A DNA stretch of 48,329 nt from Clostridiales bacterium (GCA_021205205.1 JAJPXY010000065.1:1-48329); one strand, 5' to 3'; counted from the first letter of the stretch, positions 29,404 to 37,808 are shown. Translations and numbers: made by a program. The notes: generated by a model from the sequence alone, not told the origin.

Positions 29404-29432
29404 AGTATACTACAGAGAGGGGGGTTTTACAA
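29404..29432 (-). promoter_or_regulatory. dnaE promoter
   Basis: On the minus strand, TTGTAA (29432-29427), 17 bases and TATACT (29409-29404) form a good sigma-A promoter about 39 bases ahead of the chosen dnaE ATG. This supports that start over the upstream one, which lies beyond the promoter. Confidence 0.75.
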
Positions 29433-29587
29433 GAATGGAACCACAAAACGAACCACCCAAAGGCGGCAGGATGGGGAAATCTTCGGGAACCATTCGTTTC
29501 GATTTCTAAGGAGTATACGCCTCAGCCCGCCCGGATGCAAGCATAATCGTCCAAAGAAGATTTGAACTTTCTGTGACAGAGGCAAAA

Positions 29588-29625
29588 ACAAGGTCAGGCC
29601 CCGAAAAAAAGAAGCCTGACCTTGT
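29588..29625 (-). terminator. Terminator of the seven-gene coaX-folate operon
   Basis: A 12-bp perfect stem (ACAAGGTCAGGC with GCCTGACCTTGT) has a 14-base loop. On the minus strand it is followed by TTTTTGCC. It lies 13 bases past the folA stop. Confidence 0.88.
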
Positions 29626-29638
29626 CAGAAAAGCAGAT

Positions 29639-30115
29639 TCAACGTTCATAGCGGCAAAACCGATAGGGGAGACCCGCCGACACCTGCCAGGCCGTGGCCT
29701 CCGTCAGCCGCCAATCCCCGCCCAGGGTCGGGAAGAACCGGTCCGCCGGGGGCGCGGCGTCTACCTCGGTCAGGTACAGCGCCCCGCAGTAGGGCAAAAG
29801 CGCCTCGTACACCGCCGCCCCGCCGATGACCCACGCCTCGTCCTTGGCGGGCAGCGCCGCTAACAGCGATTCCAGGCTGTGGAATGTCTCCGCGCCTTCC
29901 CGGTGGAAGGCTTTGTCATGGGTCAGCACCAGGTTCCTGCGGCCCCGGAGGGGCCGCCCTCCCGGCAGGGAGTCCAGCGTGCCCCGGCCCATCACCACGG
30001 TTTTTCCCATGGTCAGGGCCTTGAACCGCCGCAGATCCTCCGTGATGGAGAACAACAGGTCGCCCTGCCAACCGAGACCCCCGTCCCGGGCTACGGCGGC
30101 AATCAGGTTCAGCAT
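29639..30115 (-). CDS. folA: Dihydrofolate reductase
   Basis: A 158-residue DHFR. It reduces dihydrofolate to tetrahydrofolate with NADPH and is the classical trimethoprim target. The N-terminal LNLIAAVARDGGLGWQGDL holds the substrate loop. The KTVVMGRGTLDSL motif, with GRRNLVLT after it, binds NADPH. WVIGGAAVYEALLPY is the GG motif. It overlaps the end of the folB-folK gene by 7 bases and is the last gene of a run devoted largely to folate. Confidence 0.96.
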   Translation of the reverse strand: MLNLIAAVARDGGLGWQGDLLFSITEDLRRFKALTMGKTVVMGRGTLDSLPGGRPLRGRRNLVLTHDKAFHREGAETFHSLESLLAALPAKDEAWVIGGAAVYEALLPYCGALYLTEVDAAPPADRFFPTLGGDWRLTEATAWQVSAGLPYRFCRYER

Positions 30116-30936
30116 GGCTCCCGCTCCCGCAGCTCGTCCAGCAGCTCCGCCATGGTCCGGCGCAGGACCGGGTGCAGGACGTCGGGGGCAATCTCCGCCA
30201 TCGGCTCCAGCACGAAGGCTCGGTTGGTCATATCCGGGTGGGGGATGGTCAAATTTTGGCTGCGAATGATTTCGCAGTCGTAGAGCAAAATGTCCAGGTC
30301 CAGCGTCCGCGGCCCCCAGTGGACCTTCCGCTCCCGTCCGGCCAACTGCTCCAGCCGGTGCAGCTCGTCCAGCAGCTCCCAGGGGGTCAGCAGCGTGTCC
30401 AGTTCCACCGCGCCGTTGAGGAAGTCCTCCTGCTCCACCCCGCCGTAGGGGGCGGTGGTGATAAGGGTGGAGCAGCGGCCTATCCGCATTTGCGGGTTCT
30501 GCCGCAGTCCCTCCAACGCGCCCTGAATGTAGCTCTGTTTATCCACCAAGTTGGAGCCGAGGGCCACATAGGCCCTGTGCCATGCCCGGTGGATTTTGAC
30601 GGAAACCGTGTCAAAGGGCAGGCCAATGGGGGCCTGGGGCTTCTCGATCTCCAAATCCACGGCGGAGAGTAAGGGGAACTTGCATAATATATGCTGGGCG
30701 GTGTGTTCTGCCGCCGCCTCCAGCAGCTTCCAGGTGTGGTCCTGCAAAAAGCGGGTGATCTCCTGGCAGACCTCGCCGTAATTCGTCGTTTCATCCAGCG
30801 CATCGGTCAGCCCGGCCCGGTGGGTGTCGGTGTACAGCACCGCGTTGACTGTGAAGTGCTGCCCCAGCCGGGTCTCCTCTGAGAATACCCCGTGGTGGGC
30901 GAACACGTCCAGCCCGCGAATGTGAATCTCGTCCAT
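30109..30936 (-). CDS. folB-folK: Fused dihydroneopterin aldolase / HPPK
   Basis: A 275-residue fusion. Residues 1 to about 118 are dihydroneopterin aldolase (FolB): MDEIHIRGLDVFAHHGV and TNYGEVCQEI. Residues from about 122 are 6-hydroxymethyl-7,8-dihydropterin pyrophosphokinase (FolK): YVALGSNLVDKQSYI, and GPRTLDLDILLYD with the magnesium-binding aspartates. The two steps are consecutive, splitting dihydroneopterin and then activating the product for FolP. The next gene upstream is folP, 10 bases away. Fusion of these two is known in several Clostridia. Confidence 0.95.
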   Translation of the reverse strand: MDEIHIRGLDVFAHHGVFSEETRLGQHFTVNAVLYTDTHRAGLTDALDETTNYGEVCQEITRFLQDHTWKLLEAAAEHTAQHILCKFPLLSAVDLEIEKPQAPIGLPFDTVSVKIHRAWHRAYVALGSNLVDKQSYIQGALEGLRQNPQMRIGRCSTLITTAPYGGVEQEDFLNGAVELDTLLTPWELLDELHRLEQLAGRERKVHWGPRTLDLDILLYDCEIIRSQNLTIPHPDMTNRAFVLEPMAEIAPDVLHPVLRRTMAELLDELREREPC

Positions 30937-30946
30937 GCCGCACCTC

Positions 30947-31756
30947 TCAGTAGCCGTGCCGCAGGGCCTCGGTCATGCGGATGGCCCGGACGTTGGACTC
31001 CACGTCGTGGACCCGGACGAACATACAATCCTTCAACACCGCGAACACCGTAGTGACGAGGGTCCCCTCCAGCCGCTGGTCTGTCGGCAGGTCCAGCGTC
31101 AGCCCGATGACCGACTTGCGGCTGGCCCCCAGCAGGACGGGGTACCCAAGCCCTTTCAGTTCCTCCAGACGGTCGATGACCTCCAGATTGTGTTCATACC
31201 GCTTGCCGAAGCCCACGCCGGGGTCCAAAATAATGCGCTCGTCCCGGATTCCCGCCGCGCGCGCCAGGGAGAGCGTCTCCGTCATATCTTTCAGCAGGTC
31301 CACCATGAACATTCCGTAGTCGGCGGTTTCCCGGTTGTGCATCAGGCAGCAGGGGACGCCCGCTTGGGCGATGATACCCGCCATGTCCGGGTCATATTTC
31401 AGCCCCCAGATGTCGTTGACCAGGTCCGCACCGGCGGTCAGCCCCGCCTGGGCCACCTTGCTCTTGTAGGTGTCCAGTGAGACGGGCACGTCAAAACGGG
31501 CCTTTACCGCCTCAATGACGGGGACCACACGGTCGATTTCTTCCTGCTCGGAGAGCCGGGTGTAGCCGGGGCGGGTGGATTCCCCGCCGATGTCGATGAC
31601 ATCCGCACCCTGCCGCACCATCTCCTCCGCATGGGCCAGGGCCTGGTCCGGCGCGTTCCAGCGCCCCCCATCGGAGAAGGAGTCCGGCGTCACGTTCAAA
31701 ATGCCCATCACGTAGGTGTGGCCGCTGGTTTGAAAGTCCCGATTGCCAATTTTCAT
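30947..31756 (-). CDS. folP: Dihydropteroate synthase
   Basis: A 269-residue TIM-barrel enzyme that joins the pterin pyrophosphate to p-aminobenzoate; it is the sulfonamide target. MGILNVTPDSFSDGGRW, DIGGESTRPGYT and GASRKSVIG are the diagnostic motifs. LDPGVGFGK is also present. It supplies dihydropteroate to a later step (folC) that is not in this window. It stands 10 bases ahead of the folB-folK fusion and 27 after the HD gene. Confidence 0.97.
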   Translation of the reverse strand: MKIGNRDFQTSGHTYVMGILNVTPDSFSDGGRWNAPDQALAHAEEMVRQGADVIDIGGESTRPGYTRLSEQEEIDRVVPVIEAVKARFDVPVSLDTYKSKVAQAGLTAGADLVNDIWGLKYDPDMAGIIAQAGVPCCLMHNRETADYGMFMVDLLKDMTETLSLARAAGIRDERIILDPGVGFGKRYEHNLEVIDRLEELKGLGYPVLLGASRKSVIGLTLDLPTDQRLEGTLVTTVFAVLKDCMFVRVHDVESNVRAIRMTEALRHGY

Positions 31757-31783
31757 GCGCTTTTTCCCTCTTTCACAGGCGGT

Positions 31784-32266
31784 TTACCGCCGGATACCCT
31801 TGCTGCGCCGTTCCTCCGGCCAGTTGCACTGCTCCGCCGCCGGGCAGCAGAAGCACAGGCGGCTCTCCTTGTCCGCCCGGTACAGGACTCCCTGCAGCGT
31901 CGGCTCCGCGGCGACCTCTGGGCTGCGGTGGCCGGAAATGGCCTCCGTCACGGCCTCCCGCTCTGGGGCGGAAAAGCCGCAGTCCGTCAAAATCTGCTCC
32001 GCGCAGACCGCGCCCGCCTTGTCGTGGGGAGTTCCCCGCAGGTACTGCTCCCCCCGGCCGATGTCGTGGAGCAGCGCGGCGGCGTAGATCTGCTCCCGGT
32101 CCAGCCCCAGCCCTTCCTCCAGGCTGCGGAGGTAGGCCAGCCGGGCCACCGACAGCAGATGCTCCAGCCCGTGGCGGCAGAAGATGCGGTTTTCCTCCAG
32201 CCGGTCAATTTCCGCCAGCTTCTCCCGGAACAGGGGATGCCGCAAAATTTGGTTGACCCGGTCCAT
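31784..32266 (-). CDS. HD-domain hydrolase in the folate operon
   Basis: A 160-residue HD-superfamily protein. The metal-binding histidines and aspartates are in CRHGLEHLLSV, ALLHDIGRGEQY and HDKAGA, and SGHRSP follows. The ATG at 32266 is preferred: AAAGGGGGAGGC lies in front of it, while an ATG 45 bases earlier has no binding site. Its C-terminus has a Cys-rich stretch CFCCPAAEQCNW that could bind metal. It lies 27 bases upstream of folP. The operon lacks folE and a recognisable dihydroneopterin triphosphate phosphatase, so an HD enzyme acting on a pterin or GTP-derived phosphate is an attractive but unproven reading. Confidence 0.85.
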   Translation of the reverse strand: MDRVNQILRHPLFREKLAEIDRLEENRIFCRHGLEHLLSVARLAYLRSLEEGLGLDREQIYAAALLHDIGRGEQYLRGTPHDKAGAVCAEQILTDCGFSAPEREAVTEAISGHRSPEVAAEPTLQGVLYRADKESRLCFCCPAAEQCNWPEERRSKGIRR

Positions 32267-32300
32267 TTTGCCGCCTCCCCCTTTGTCGGTGTCATAATGA

Positions 32301-33242
32301 TTATTCCCCATCCAGCGCGGCGAAATAGGCGTCGATGCCGTCGGCGATCCCGGAGGCCAGCTTGTCCTGATAGTCCTCGGTGGCCATCAGTGCGTCCTCG
32401 GTGGGATTCGTCATATAACCCATCTCGACGATGGTCACCGGTACCTGACACCAGTTGATGCCGCTCATGGTGTCCGTCTCCCAGACGTATTCCTTATTCG
32501 CGCCGGTGGCGGCCACCATGCTGTCCAGCACACAGGCGGAAAGCAGCTTGCTCCGGTCGTAGAGGGCGGCGTTGTAAGGGTTAGAAGATGTCTGGCAGAT
32601 GGTCATGGCCCCGCTGACGCTGCTGTCGGTGGAGCCGTTGGCGTGGAGCCGCACAAAGGCGTCCGCCCCCGCCTGGTTGGCGATCTCCGCCCGTTCCGCG
32701 TTGCTCAGGTCCACATCGTTGGTGGTCCGGGTCATCAGCACCTGATACCCCCGGCTCTCCAGCTCCGTCTGGAGCTTCAGCCCCACGGCGAGATTTAATT
32801 CGTACTCGGCCCAGCCGCTGACACAGCCTGTGGTCCCGCTGCTGACCTTTGCCTTGGTCTTGCTGGCCCCGGGGCCGATGGGTTCCTGTTCGCTGTTGCC
32901 CTGGGCCTGATGGCCGGGGTCGATGACCACCAGCTTCTGCGCCGCGGAGGTGTCCGGTTCTTCCTCCTCTGCCGGGGACGCCGCTTCTTCTGTGACGGAC
33001 GCCTCCGGCGCGGGTTCGGCAGATTCCTCTGCCGGAACACTTGTCTCTGGCGCGCTCTCCGCCGCAGATTGGGCGGAGCTGTCAGGCTCTGGGCCGGGGT
33101 CGGTCTCCGCCGGTTCCGCAACCGAGCTTTCCGCTGAAACAGAGGCATCCGACACAGCGGATACGCTCACCCCGCCGCCGGACGCGGCGCAGCCGGTCAG
33201 CGCCAGCGCCAGCAGGAGCGACAGCAGACGTGCCCGTCTCAC
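32301..33242 (-). CDS. N-acetylmuramoyl-L-alanine amidase lipoprotein
   Basis: A 313-residue secreted lipoprotein. The signal peptide ends in the lipobox LTGC (15-18), so C18 should be lipidated. Residues 19 to about 105 are a Ser/Glu/Pro-rich linker. The rest is an Amidase_3 catalytic domain, a zinc enzyme that cuts the MurNAc-L-Ala bond: VVIDPGHQ, the YELNLAVGL glutamate, RLHANGS, and VEMGYMTNP with the second catalytic glutamate. The start is GTG and overlaps the coaX stop by four bases (GTGA). It lies on the extracytoplasmic face of the membrane and probably helps remodel the wall. Confidence 0.93.
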   Translation of the reverse strand: MRRARLLSLLLALALTGCAASGGGVSVSAVSDASVSAESSVAEPAETDPGPEPDSSAQSAAESAPETSVPAEESAEPAPEASVTEEAASPAEEEEPDTSAAQKLVVIDPGHQAQGNSEQEPIGPGASKTKAKVSSGTTGCVSGWAEYELNLAVGLKLQTELESRGYQVLMTRTTNDVDLSNAERAEIANQAGADAFVRLHANGSTDSSVSGAMTICQTSSNPYNAALYDRSKLLSACVLDSMVAATGANKEYVWETDTMSGINWCQVPVTIVEMGYMTNPTEDALMATEDYQDKLASGIADGIDAYFAALDGE

Positions 33243-34030
33243 TGCTCCTGCTCCTTGTACCGGCGGTAAATGCTAATCAGCCCGTCTAAAATCAGTCCGC
33301 TGTCCACAACGTCGATGAAGTGGGTGTTGGCGGCGATGAGCCGGGCCAGGCCGCCGGTGGCGACCACCTTCACGGTGCCCTCCGGCTCACCCAGCTCCTG
33401 CTTGCTCCGGGAGATGAGGTATTCCATGGCCCCAATGTAGCCGCACAGCGCCCCGGCCTGAATTTGCTCCACCGTCTCCACGCCCAGCACATGGTCCGGC
33501 ACCGCCAGCTCTACCTGGGGCAGCTTGGCGGTCTTTTGGAACAGGGCGTTGATGGAAATTTGGATACCCGCCAGAATAGACCCGCCCTGGTAGACGCCGT
33601 TGTGGTCCATCACGTCCACCTTAGTGGCGGTGCCGAAGTCCAGCACGATCAGCGGCGCGCCGTACTTCTCCAGCGCCGCCACGCAGGCCACGCTGCGGTC
33701 CGCCCCGTGGTGGTTGGCGTAGTCGGAATTGTTTGCATAGACCAGACCGGGGGACACCTGCTCCCCCACCACGATGGGGATGCGGTGGAAGTATTTAATC
33801 ATGGCGTTGGAGAGGGTGTGCATCACCGACGGGACCACCGAGCAGATGACCACGTCCTCCACCTGGTCCGTGTCCAGCTTGGTGCGCTGGAAGTAACTCC
33901 AGACCTGCAAGCCGATTTCGTCGGAGGTGAAGCTCTCCCCGGTGGTCATACGGAAAGAGTGGGTCAGCCGCCCGCCCTCGTAAATACCAAAGACCATATT
34001 GGTGTTGCCCACGTCGATTGCCAGCAGCAT
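33239..34030 (-). CDS. coaX: Type III pantothenate kinase
   Basis: A 263-residue ASKHA-fold kinase that phosphorylates pantothenate, the first step of CoA synthesis. The N-terminal [13 protein letters not shown] phosphate loop, the [14 protein letters not shown] substrate segment and [13 protein letters not shown] are all intact. Type III enzymes are not inhibited by CoA, and they depend on a monovalent cation. It follows a phosphoesterase gene by 3 bases and overlaps the amidase start, so it is inside the operon. Confidence 0.97.
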   Translation of the reverse strand: MLLAIDVGNTNMVFGIYEGGRLTHSFRMTTGESFTSDEIGLQVWSYFQRTKLDTDQVEDVVICSVVPSVMHTLSNAMIKYFHRIPIVVGEQVSPGLVYANNSDYANHHGADRSVACVAALEKYGAPLIVLDFGTATKVDVMDHNGVYQGGSILAGIQISINALFQKTAKLPQVELAVPDHVLGVETVEQIQAGALCGYIGAMEYLISRSKQELGEPEGTVKVVATGGLARLIAANTHFIDVVDSGLILDGLISIYRRYKEQEQ

Positions 34031-34033
34031 GGT

Positions 34034-34510
34034 TTATTCCTCCTCCTGCACTGGTTTGATGGAAAAGCTGGCGCAGCCGTCCGCGATGGTCAGCACGCCG
34101 TAGGTCGGCTCGTAGCCCATGCCGCAACTGCCGGGATTGCACAGCCGGACACCGCCCTGCCGGGCGGTCAGCGCCTCGTGGGTGTGGCCGAACAGGGCCA
34201 TGGAGGCCTTTTCCTGTCGGGCATGGTAGGCTAGGCTGCCCAGACCGGATTTGACGCCGTAGTCGTGGCCGTGGCACAGCAGCAGGGAATAGCCCTCGAT
34301 GGTCAGCTTCTTCTCCCGGGGGGCAGTGGAGTGCCAGTCGCAGTTGCCCGGCACCGTGTCCATCGACAGGTCGTGGTAGGCCATTTGCAGCTCCTTCGCG
34401 TCGCGCAGGTAGTCCCCCAGGTGGAACACCCGGTCAGGGGCCTCCCGCTCGACCACCTCGATCATGTTGGAAACATTGCCGTGGGAGTCGGAAAAGACAA
34501 TAATTTTCAA
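34034..34510 (-). CDS. YfcE-type metallophosphoesterase
   Basis: A 158-residue phosphodiesterase of the YfcE/MJ0936 group. SDSHGN gives the first metal ligands, and HLGDY, GNCDW (the usual GNHD with Cys for His), CHGHDY and FGHTHE follow. The start is a TTG at 34510, seven bases after GGAAGTG, which puts the family's KIIVFSDSHGN at the N-terminus; longer in-frame extensions lack support. The substrate is unknown. It is the first gene of the minus-strand run leading to folA. Confidence 0.88.
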   Translation of the reverse strand: MKIIVFSDSHGNVSNMIEVVEREAPDRVFHLGDYLRDAKELQMAYHDLSMDTVPGNCDWHSTAPREKKLTIEGYSLLLCHGHDYGVKSGLGSLAYHARQEKASMALFGHTHEALTARQGGVRLCNPGSCGMGYEPTYGVLTIADGCASFSIKPVQEEE

Positions 34511-34564
34511 AGCAGTCACTTCCCGTCTTGGTTTGCATATACTCTGGATAAGGGGTGATTTTTC

Positions 34565-34837
34565 ATGTCTCAAAACTATGATGCCCTCCGCTCTGACGAG
34601 GCTACCGCCCTGCTGGGCGACAGGGAAAAGCTGAAAGCTCTGCTCCAGTCGCCGGAGACACGGCGGCTGATGGAGCTGCTCCGCAGCCAGAACGGGGACA
34701 AATTGAAGGGCGCAGCCGAGCAAGCCCGGCAGGGCGACGCCGCCAGCCTGACCGCCATGATGCAAAAGCTGATGGACACCGGTGAGGGCGCAGCCCTGGT
34801 CAGCCAGATCGAGGACCAGTTCCCCGGGAAAAAATAG
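34565..34837 (+). CDS. Small hydrophilic protein, unknown, first of three
   Basis: A 90-residue, charged, helix-rich protein with no membrane segment and no motif I can name. It begins MSQNYDALRSDEATALLGDR and contains LLQSPETRRLMELL, a stretch echoed by SILSSPEAMGQIMSLA in the next gene. This suggests a shared fold. AAGGGGTG precedes the ATG by about 8 bases. It is followed after 39 bases by the next gene of the cassette. The promoter region (34511-34564) is shared with the divergent yfcE-type gene. Confidence 0.8.
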   Translation: MSQNYDALRSDEATALLGDREKLKALLQSPETRRLMELLRSQNGDKLKGAAEQARQGDAASLTAMMQKLMDTGEGAALVSQIEDQFPGKK

Positions 34838-34876
34838 CGTACATCACTGGCGAACGAGAAAGGGGAGGGGATACCT

Positions 34877-35278
34877 GTGGACGATTTTGAGGAAAAACTG
34901 AACAGCATCCTCTCCTCGCCGGAGGCCATGGGGCAGATCATGTCCCTGGCAAGCTCCGTTGCGGGCAAGCCGGAAGGGGAGGGGAACTCTCCGATTGAGG
35001 AGACAGAAGCGCCTCAAGAAGGTGGTTCCTCCTCGGCTTAGGGGGAAAGCCCGCTGAACCTGCTGCAAAACCTGGACCCCGCCATGGTACAGCGGCTGAT
35101 GGCCCTCTACCGGGAGTACAACAAAGGTGGCGACGAAAAGACCGCGCTGCTCCAGGCCATGCGGCCCTTCCTCCGGGAGGAGCGGCAGCAGCGGCTGGAC
35201 AAAGCGGTGCGAATCGCCCGGTTTTCCCGGGTGATACGCTCGGCGCTGGAACAGTTCCGAGGCGAGCGCGATGTATAA
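34877..35278 (+). pseudogene. Small conserved-looking protein interrupted by an in-frame TAG
   Basis: A GTG start at 34877 follows AAAGGGGAGGGG. The frame then runs to the TGA at 35276-35278 with a single amber codon, TAG at 35039-35041 (codon 55 of 133). Before it, FEEKLNSILSSPEAMGQIMSLASSV looks like a compact helical unit. After it, LLQNLDPAMVQRLMALYREYN and LLQAMRPFLREERQ look like another, with strong amphipathic character. The amber falls in a Ser/Gly-rich linker between them. An ATG at 35084 could restart the second half. I judge it to be one gene with a nonsense mutation or base-call error. It overlaps the next gene by 8 bases. Confidence 0.75.
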
Positions 35279-35552
35279 CCCGTATATTCCCAATGATGAC
35301 TTCCAGCCGGTGGAGCCGGAGAGCGCGGGGCGGGAGAACGGCGGTCTGCTGAACCAGCTTTTTGCCCTGCTGGGCGGCGGAACGAAGAAAAATGCCGGAG
35401 GTTCCTCCGGCATCGCGGGCCTGTTGGGGCTGGATAAGCTGGATCACGGCGACATCCTGCTGGTACTCGTCCTGATCTATATCTTCCGGGAGTCGGAGGA
35501 CGACGAATGGCTGATCATTCTCGCGCTGGTGCTGCTGATGGGGCTGGGATAA
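35271..35552 (+). CDS. Small protein with C-terminal membrane helix, unknown, third of three
   Basis: A 93-residue protein. It starts MYNPYIPNDDFQPV, runs through a Gly/Asn/Ser-rich middle that includes LFALLGGGTKK, and ends in a hydrophobic stretch broken by acidic residues: DILLVLVLIYIFRESEDDEW, then LIILALVLLMGLG. The acidic break between two short hydrophobic runs suggests a hairpin that dips into the membrane. The gene overlaps the previous one by 8 bases, and the three form one transcription unit. The function is unknown. Sporulation proteins with similar acidic-hydrophobic tails come to mind, but I have no firm match. Confidence 0.8.
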   Translation: MYNPYIPNDDFQPVEPESAGRENGGLLNQLFALLGGGTKKNAGGSSGIAGLLGLDKLDHGDILLVLVLIYIFRESEDDEWLIILALVLLMGLG

Positions 35553-35567
35553 AGCCCCGCCGCCGCT

Positions 35568-36626
35568 CTATTTCTTCCGCCGGTTCAGGAACAGCCAGGC
35601 GGCCACGGACGCCGTTGCGCCCAGCGCCACCAGCAGGATCAACGCCCGGCCCAGGCCGGTGGTGGTGATGACCACGGAAGTCACACCCAGAATGGCGGAG
35701 AAAATGTAGAGGACGGCCACCGTCTGCTTTTTGGAAAAGCCCATGTCAATGAGGCGGTAGTGGACGTGTTTCCGGTCCGCCTTCATGGGGTTTTCCCCGT
35801 GGATGACCCGCAGCACCACGGCGTAGCACACGTCGAAGATGGGCAGGCCCAGCATAAAGAAGGGGATGACGAAGGAGATGACGGCGTAAAACTTGAACAG
35901 GCCCTGGATACTGGCGACAGCCAGAATATACCCGATAAAGGTGGAGCCGGTGTCACCCATGAAGATTTTTGCTGGGGGAATGTTATAGGGCAGAAAGCCG
36001 ATGCAGGCCCCCGCCAGCGCGCCGGTGATAATGGCTACGCTGGTGTTGGAATAGGTCAGGGCGATGAACACCAGGCTGATGGCGGAGATAGAGGACACAC
36101 CGGCGGCCAGCCCGTCCAGCCCGTCGATGAGGTTGACGGCATTGGTGATGAGGACGATCCACAGCAGCGTCACCGGGATGGACAGCCAGCCCAGGGAGAA
36201 GTGTCCGCCGTTGGCGTCCATGCTTAGGCGGCTGAAAAAGGTGATTTTGTTGCCGCCGGCCAGTGCAACCGCCGCGGCCAGAATCTGAACGCAGAACTTG
36301 TGGGAGGCTTTCAGGTCATAGATGTCGTCCAAAATACCCAAAAAAACGATGATGGTCGCCCCGATGAGCATGGAGACCATTTTCCGCCCAATGGGGACAA
36401 AGAGGAGGGCGCTGAAAAAGAACCCCAGGTAGATGGCGAGGCCGCCCATTCTGGGGGTAGGGCGGGTATGGAGGTGCCGTTCGCTGTCGGTCCCCTTAAC
36501 GCCGGGCATATCAATGGCGCCCAGACGGGTGGCCACGACCATCGAAACCGGCGTGGTGGCCAGGGAAACCAGCAGCGCGACCAACAGGGCAGACCATACC
36601 CCGCTCACTGCGAAAGTGGTGAGCAT
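35568..36626 (-). CDS. tagO: Undecaprenyl-phosphate sugar-1-phosphate transferase (TagO/WecA/MraY family)
   Basis: A 352-residue, multi-helix membrane enzyme. It transfers a UDP-sugar-1-phosphate to undecaprenyl phosphate, starting teichoic acid or another surface polymer. The motifs are GILDDIYDLKASHK (the aspartates bind metal), NAVNLIDGLDGLAAGVSS, GDTGSTFIGYILA, and HVHYRLIDMG near the C-terminus. NLIDGLDGLA is the form found in the GlcNAc-type enzymes TagO/WecA rather than in MraY. I chose the ATG at 36626, which follows AAGGAG; a GTG 12 bases earlier directly abuts it. It lies about 50 bases downstream of trpS on the same strand. Confidence 0.92.
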   Translation of the reverse strand: MLTTFAVSGVWSALLVALLVSLATTPVSMVVATRLGAIDMPGVKGTDSERHLHTRPTPRMGGLAIYLGFFFSALLFVPIGRKMVSMLIGATIIVFLGILDDIYDLKASHKFCVQILAAAVALAGGNKITFFSRLSMDANGGHFSLGWLSIPVTLLWIVLITNAVNLIDGLDGLAAGVSSISAISLVFIALTYSNTSVAIITGALAGACIGFLPYNIPPAKIFMGDTGSTFIGYILAVASIQGLFKFYAVISFVIPFFMLGLPIFDVCYAVVLRVIHGENPMKADRKHVHYRLIDMGFSKKQTVAVLYIFSAILGVTSVVITTTGLGRALILLVALGATASVAAWLFLNRRKK

Positions 36627-36688
36627 ATTCCGAAACACTCCTTAAATGGGAACGATGAGCTTGCGTGTGTGACTGTCAGCGGTTCCCT

Positions 36689-37687
36689 TTATTTCTGGAC
36701 AAATCCGACTTTTTTATACACCTTGCGCAACGTCCGGTTGGCGATGTAGGACGCCTTGTCAGCCCCGGCGCGGTAGACGGATTCCAGATAAGCCTTGTCG
36801 GCCAGCAGGCGGTTGGCCTCCTCCCGGATGGGGCGGCACAGCTCTACCACCGCGTCGCCCACGGCGGTTTTGAACGCGCCGTAACCCTGCCCGGCGAACT
36901 CCTGCTCCACGGCGTCGTAGTCCTTGCCGGTGGCGCAGGCGTAGATTTGGATCAGGTTGGAGATGCCGGGTTTGTTCTCCGGGTCGTAGCGGACACACAT
37001 CTCGCTGTCGGTGACCGCCCGCTTGAACTTCAGGGCGATGACCTCCGGCGGGTCCATCAGGTAGACGCAGCCGTTGGGGTCCTTGTCGGATTTGGACATC
37101 TTGCTCTCCGGGGAGGTCAGGCTCATCACCCTGGCCCCCACCTTGGCGATGTAGGGTTCGGGGACGGTGAACACGTCGCCGTAAATGCCGTTGAACCGCA
37201 GGGCGATGTCTCTTGTCAGCTCGCAGTGCTGCTTCTGGTCCTCGCCCACGGGGACGTAGTGGGCCTGGTAAAGCAGGATGTCCGACGCCATCAGGCAGGG
37301 ATAGGTGAACAGTCCGGCGTTGATGTTGTCCTCGTGGTGAACGCTTTTGGACTTGAACTGGGTCATCCGGGACAGCTCTCCGAACATGGTGTAGCAGTCC
37401 AAGATCCAGGCCAGCTGGGCGTGCTGGGGCACATGGCTCTGGATGAAGATGGTGTTTTTCTCCGGGTCCAGGCCGCAGGCGATGTATTGGGCCAGCTGTT
37501 CCACCGTCCGGCGGCGCAGGTCGGCGGGATTCTGGCGGACAGTCAGGGTGTGCATATCCGCCATGAAGTAATAGCAGTCGAACTCGTCCGCGCGCTCCGC
37601 CCAGTTCTTGATGGCTCCCATATAGGAGCCGAGGGTCAGCTCACCGCTGGGCTGGATGCCGGATAACATCCGCTTCTTTTCGTCCAT
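36689..37687 (-). CDS. trpS: Tryptophan--tRNA ligase
   Basis: A 332-residue class I aminoacyl-tRNA synthetase. The HIGH-like ATP site is PSGELTLGSYMG and the KMSKS loop is SKMSKSDKDPNG. GEDQKQHCELTRDIALRFN is the conserved tryptophan-pocket region. The start is taken as the ATG at 37687; a GTG 9 bases earlier is possible. No T-box leader is visible in the 5' region, and a promoter lies at 37780-37808. tagO follows. Confidence 0.96.
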   Translation of the reverse strand: MDEKKRMLSGIQPSGELTLGSYMGAIKNWAERADEFDCYYFMADMHTLTVRQNPADLRRRTVEQLAQYIACGLDPEKNTIFIQSHVPQHAQLAWILDCYTMFGELSRMTQFKSKSVHHEDNINAGLFTYPCLMASDILLYQAHYVPVGEDQKQHCELTRDIALRFNGIYGDVFTVPEPYIAKVGARVMSLTSPESKMSKSDKDPNGCVYLMDPPEVIALKFKRAVTDSEMCVRYDPENKPGISNLIQIYACATGKDYDAVEQEFAGQGYGAFKTAVGDAVVELCRPIREEANRLLADKAYLESVYRAGADKASYIANRTLRKVYKKVGFVQK

Positions 37688-37779
37688 ATTTTCCACTACT
37701 TTCTCAGATAGATTGCTGCGGGAAGATTCCTCAGGCAGCGCCGCTTGTTCGCAGGTAGGCGGTCTTTACAGTTGGCATA

Positions 37780-37808
37780 ATTTTAGCATAGTAAGAGCCA
37801 AAAGGCAA
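37780..37808 (-). promoter_or_regulatory. trpS promoter
   Basis: On the minus strand, TTGCCT (37808-37803), 17 bases and TAAAAT (37785-37780) with an upstream TGC make a good extended sigma-A promoter about 93 bases ahead of the trpS start. Confidence 0.7.

Noticed and set aside
25904-29509. A 1201-codon open frame on the plus strand opposite dnaE
   Set aside because: It lies entirely antisense to a clear DNA polymerase gene and has no recognisable motif. It arises from GC-rich codon use, with low stop density on the opposite strand.
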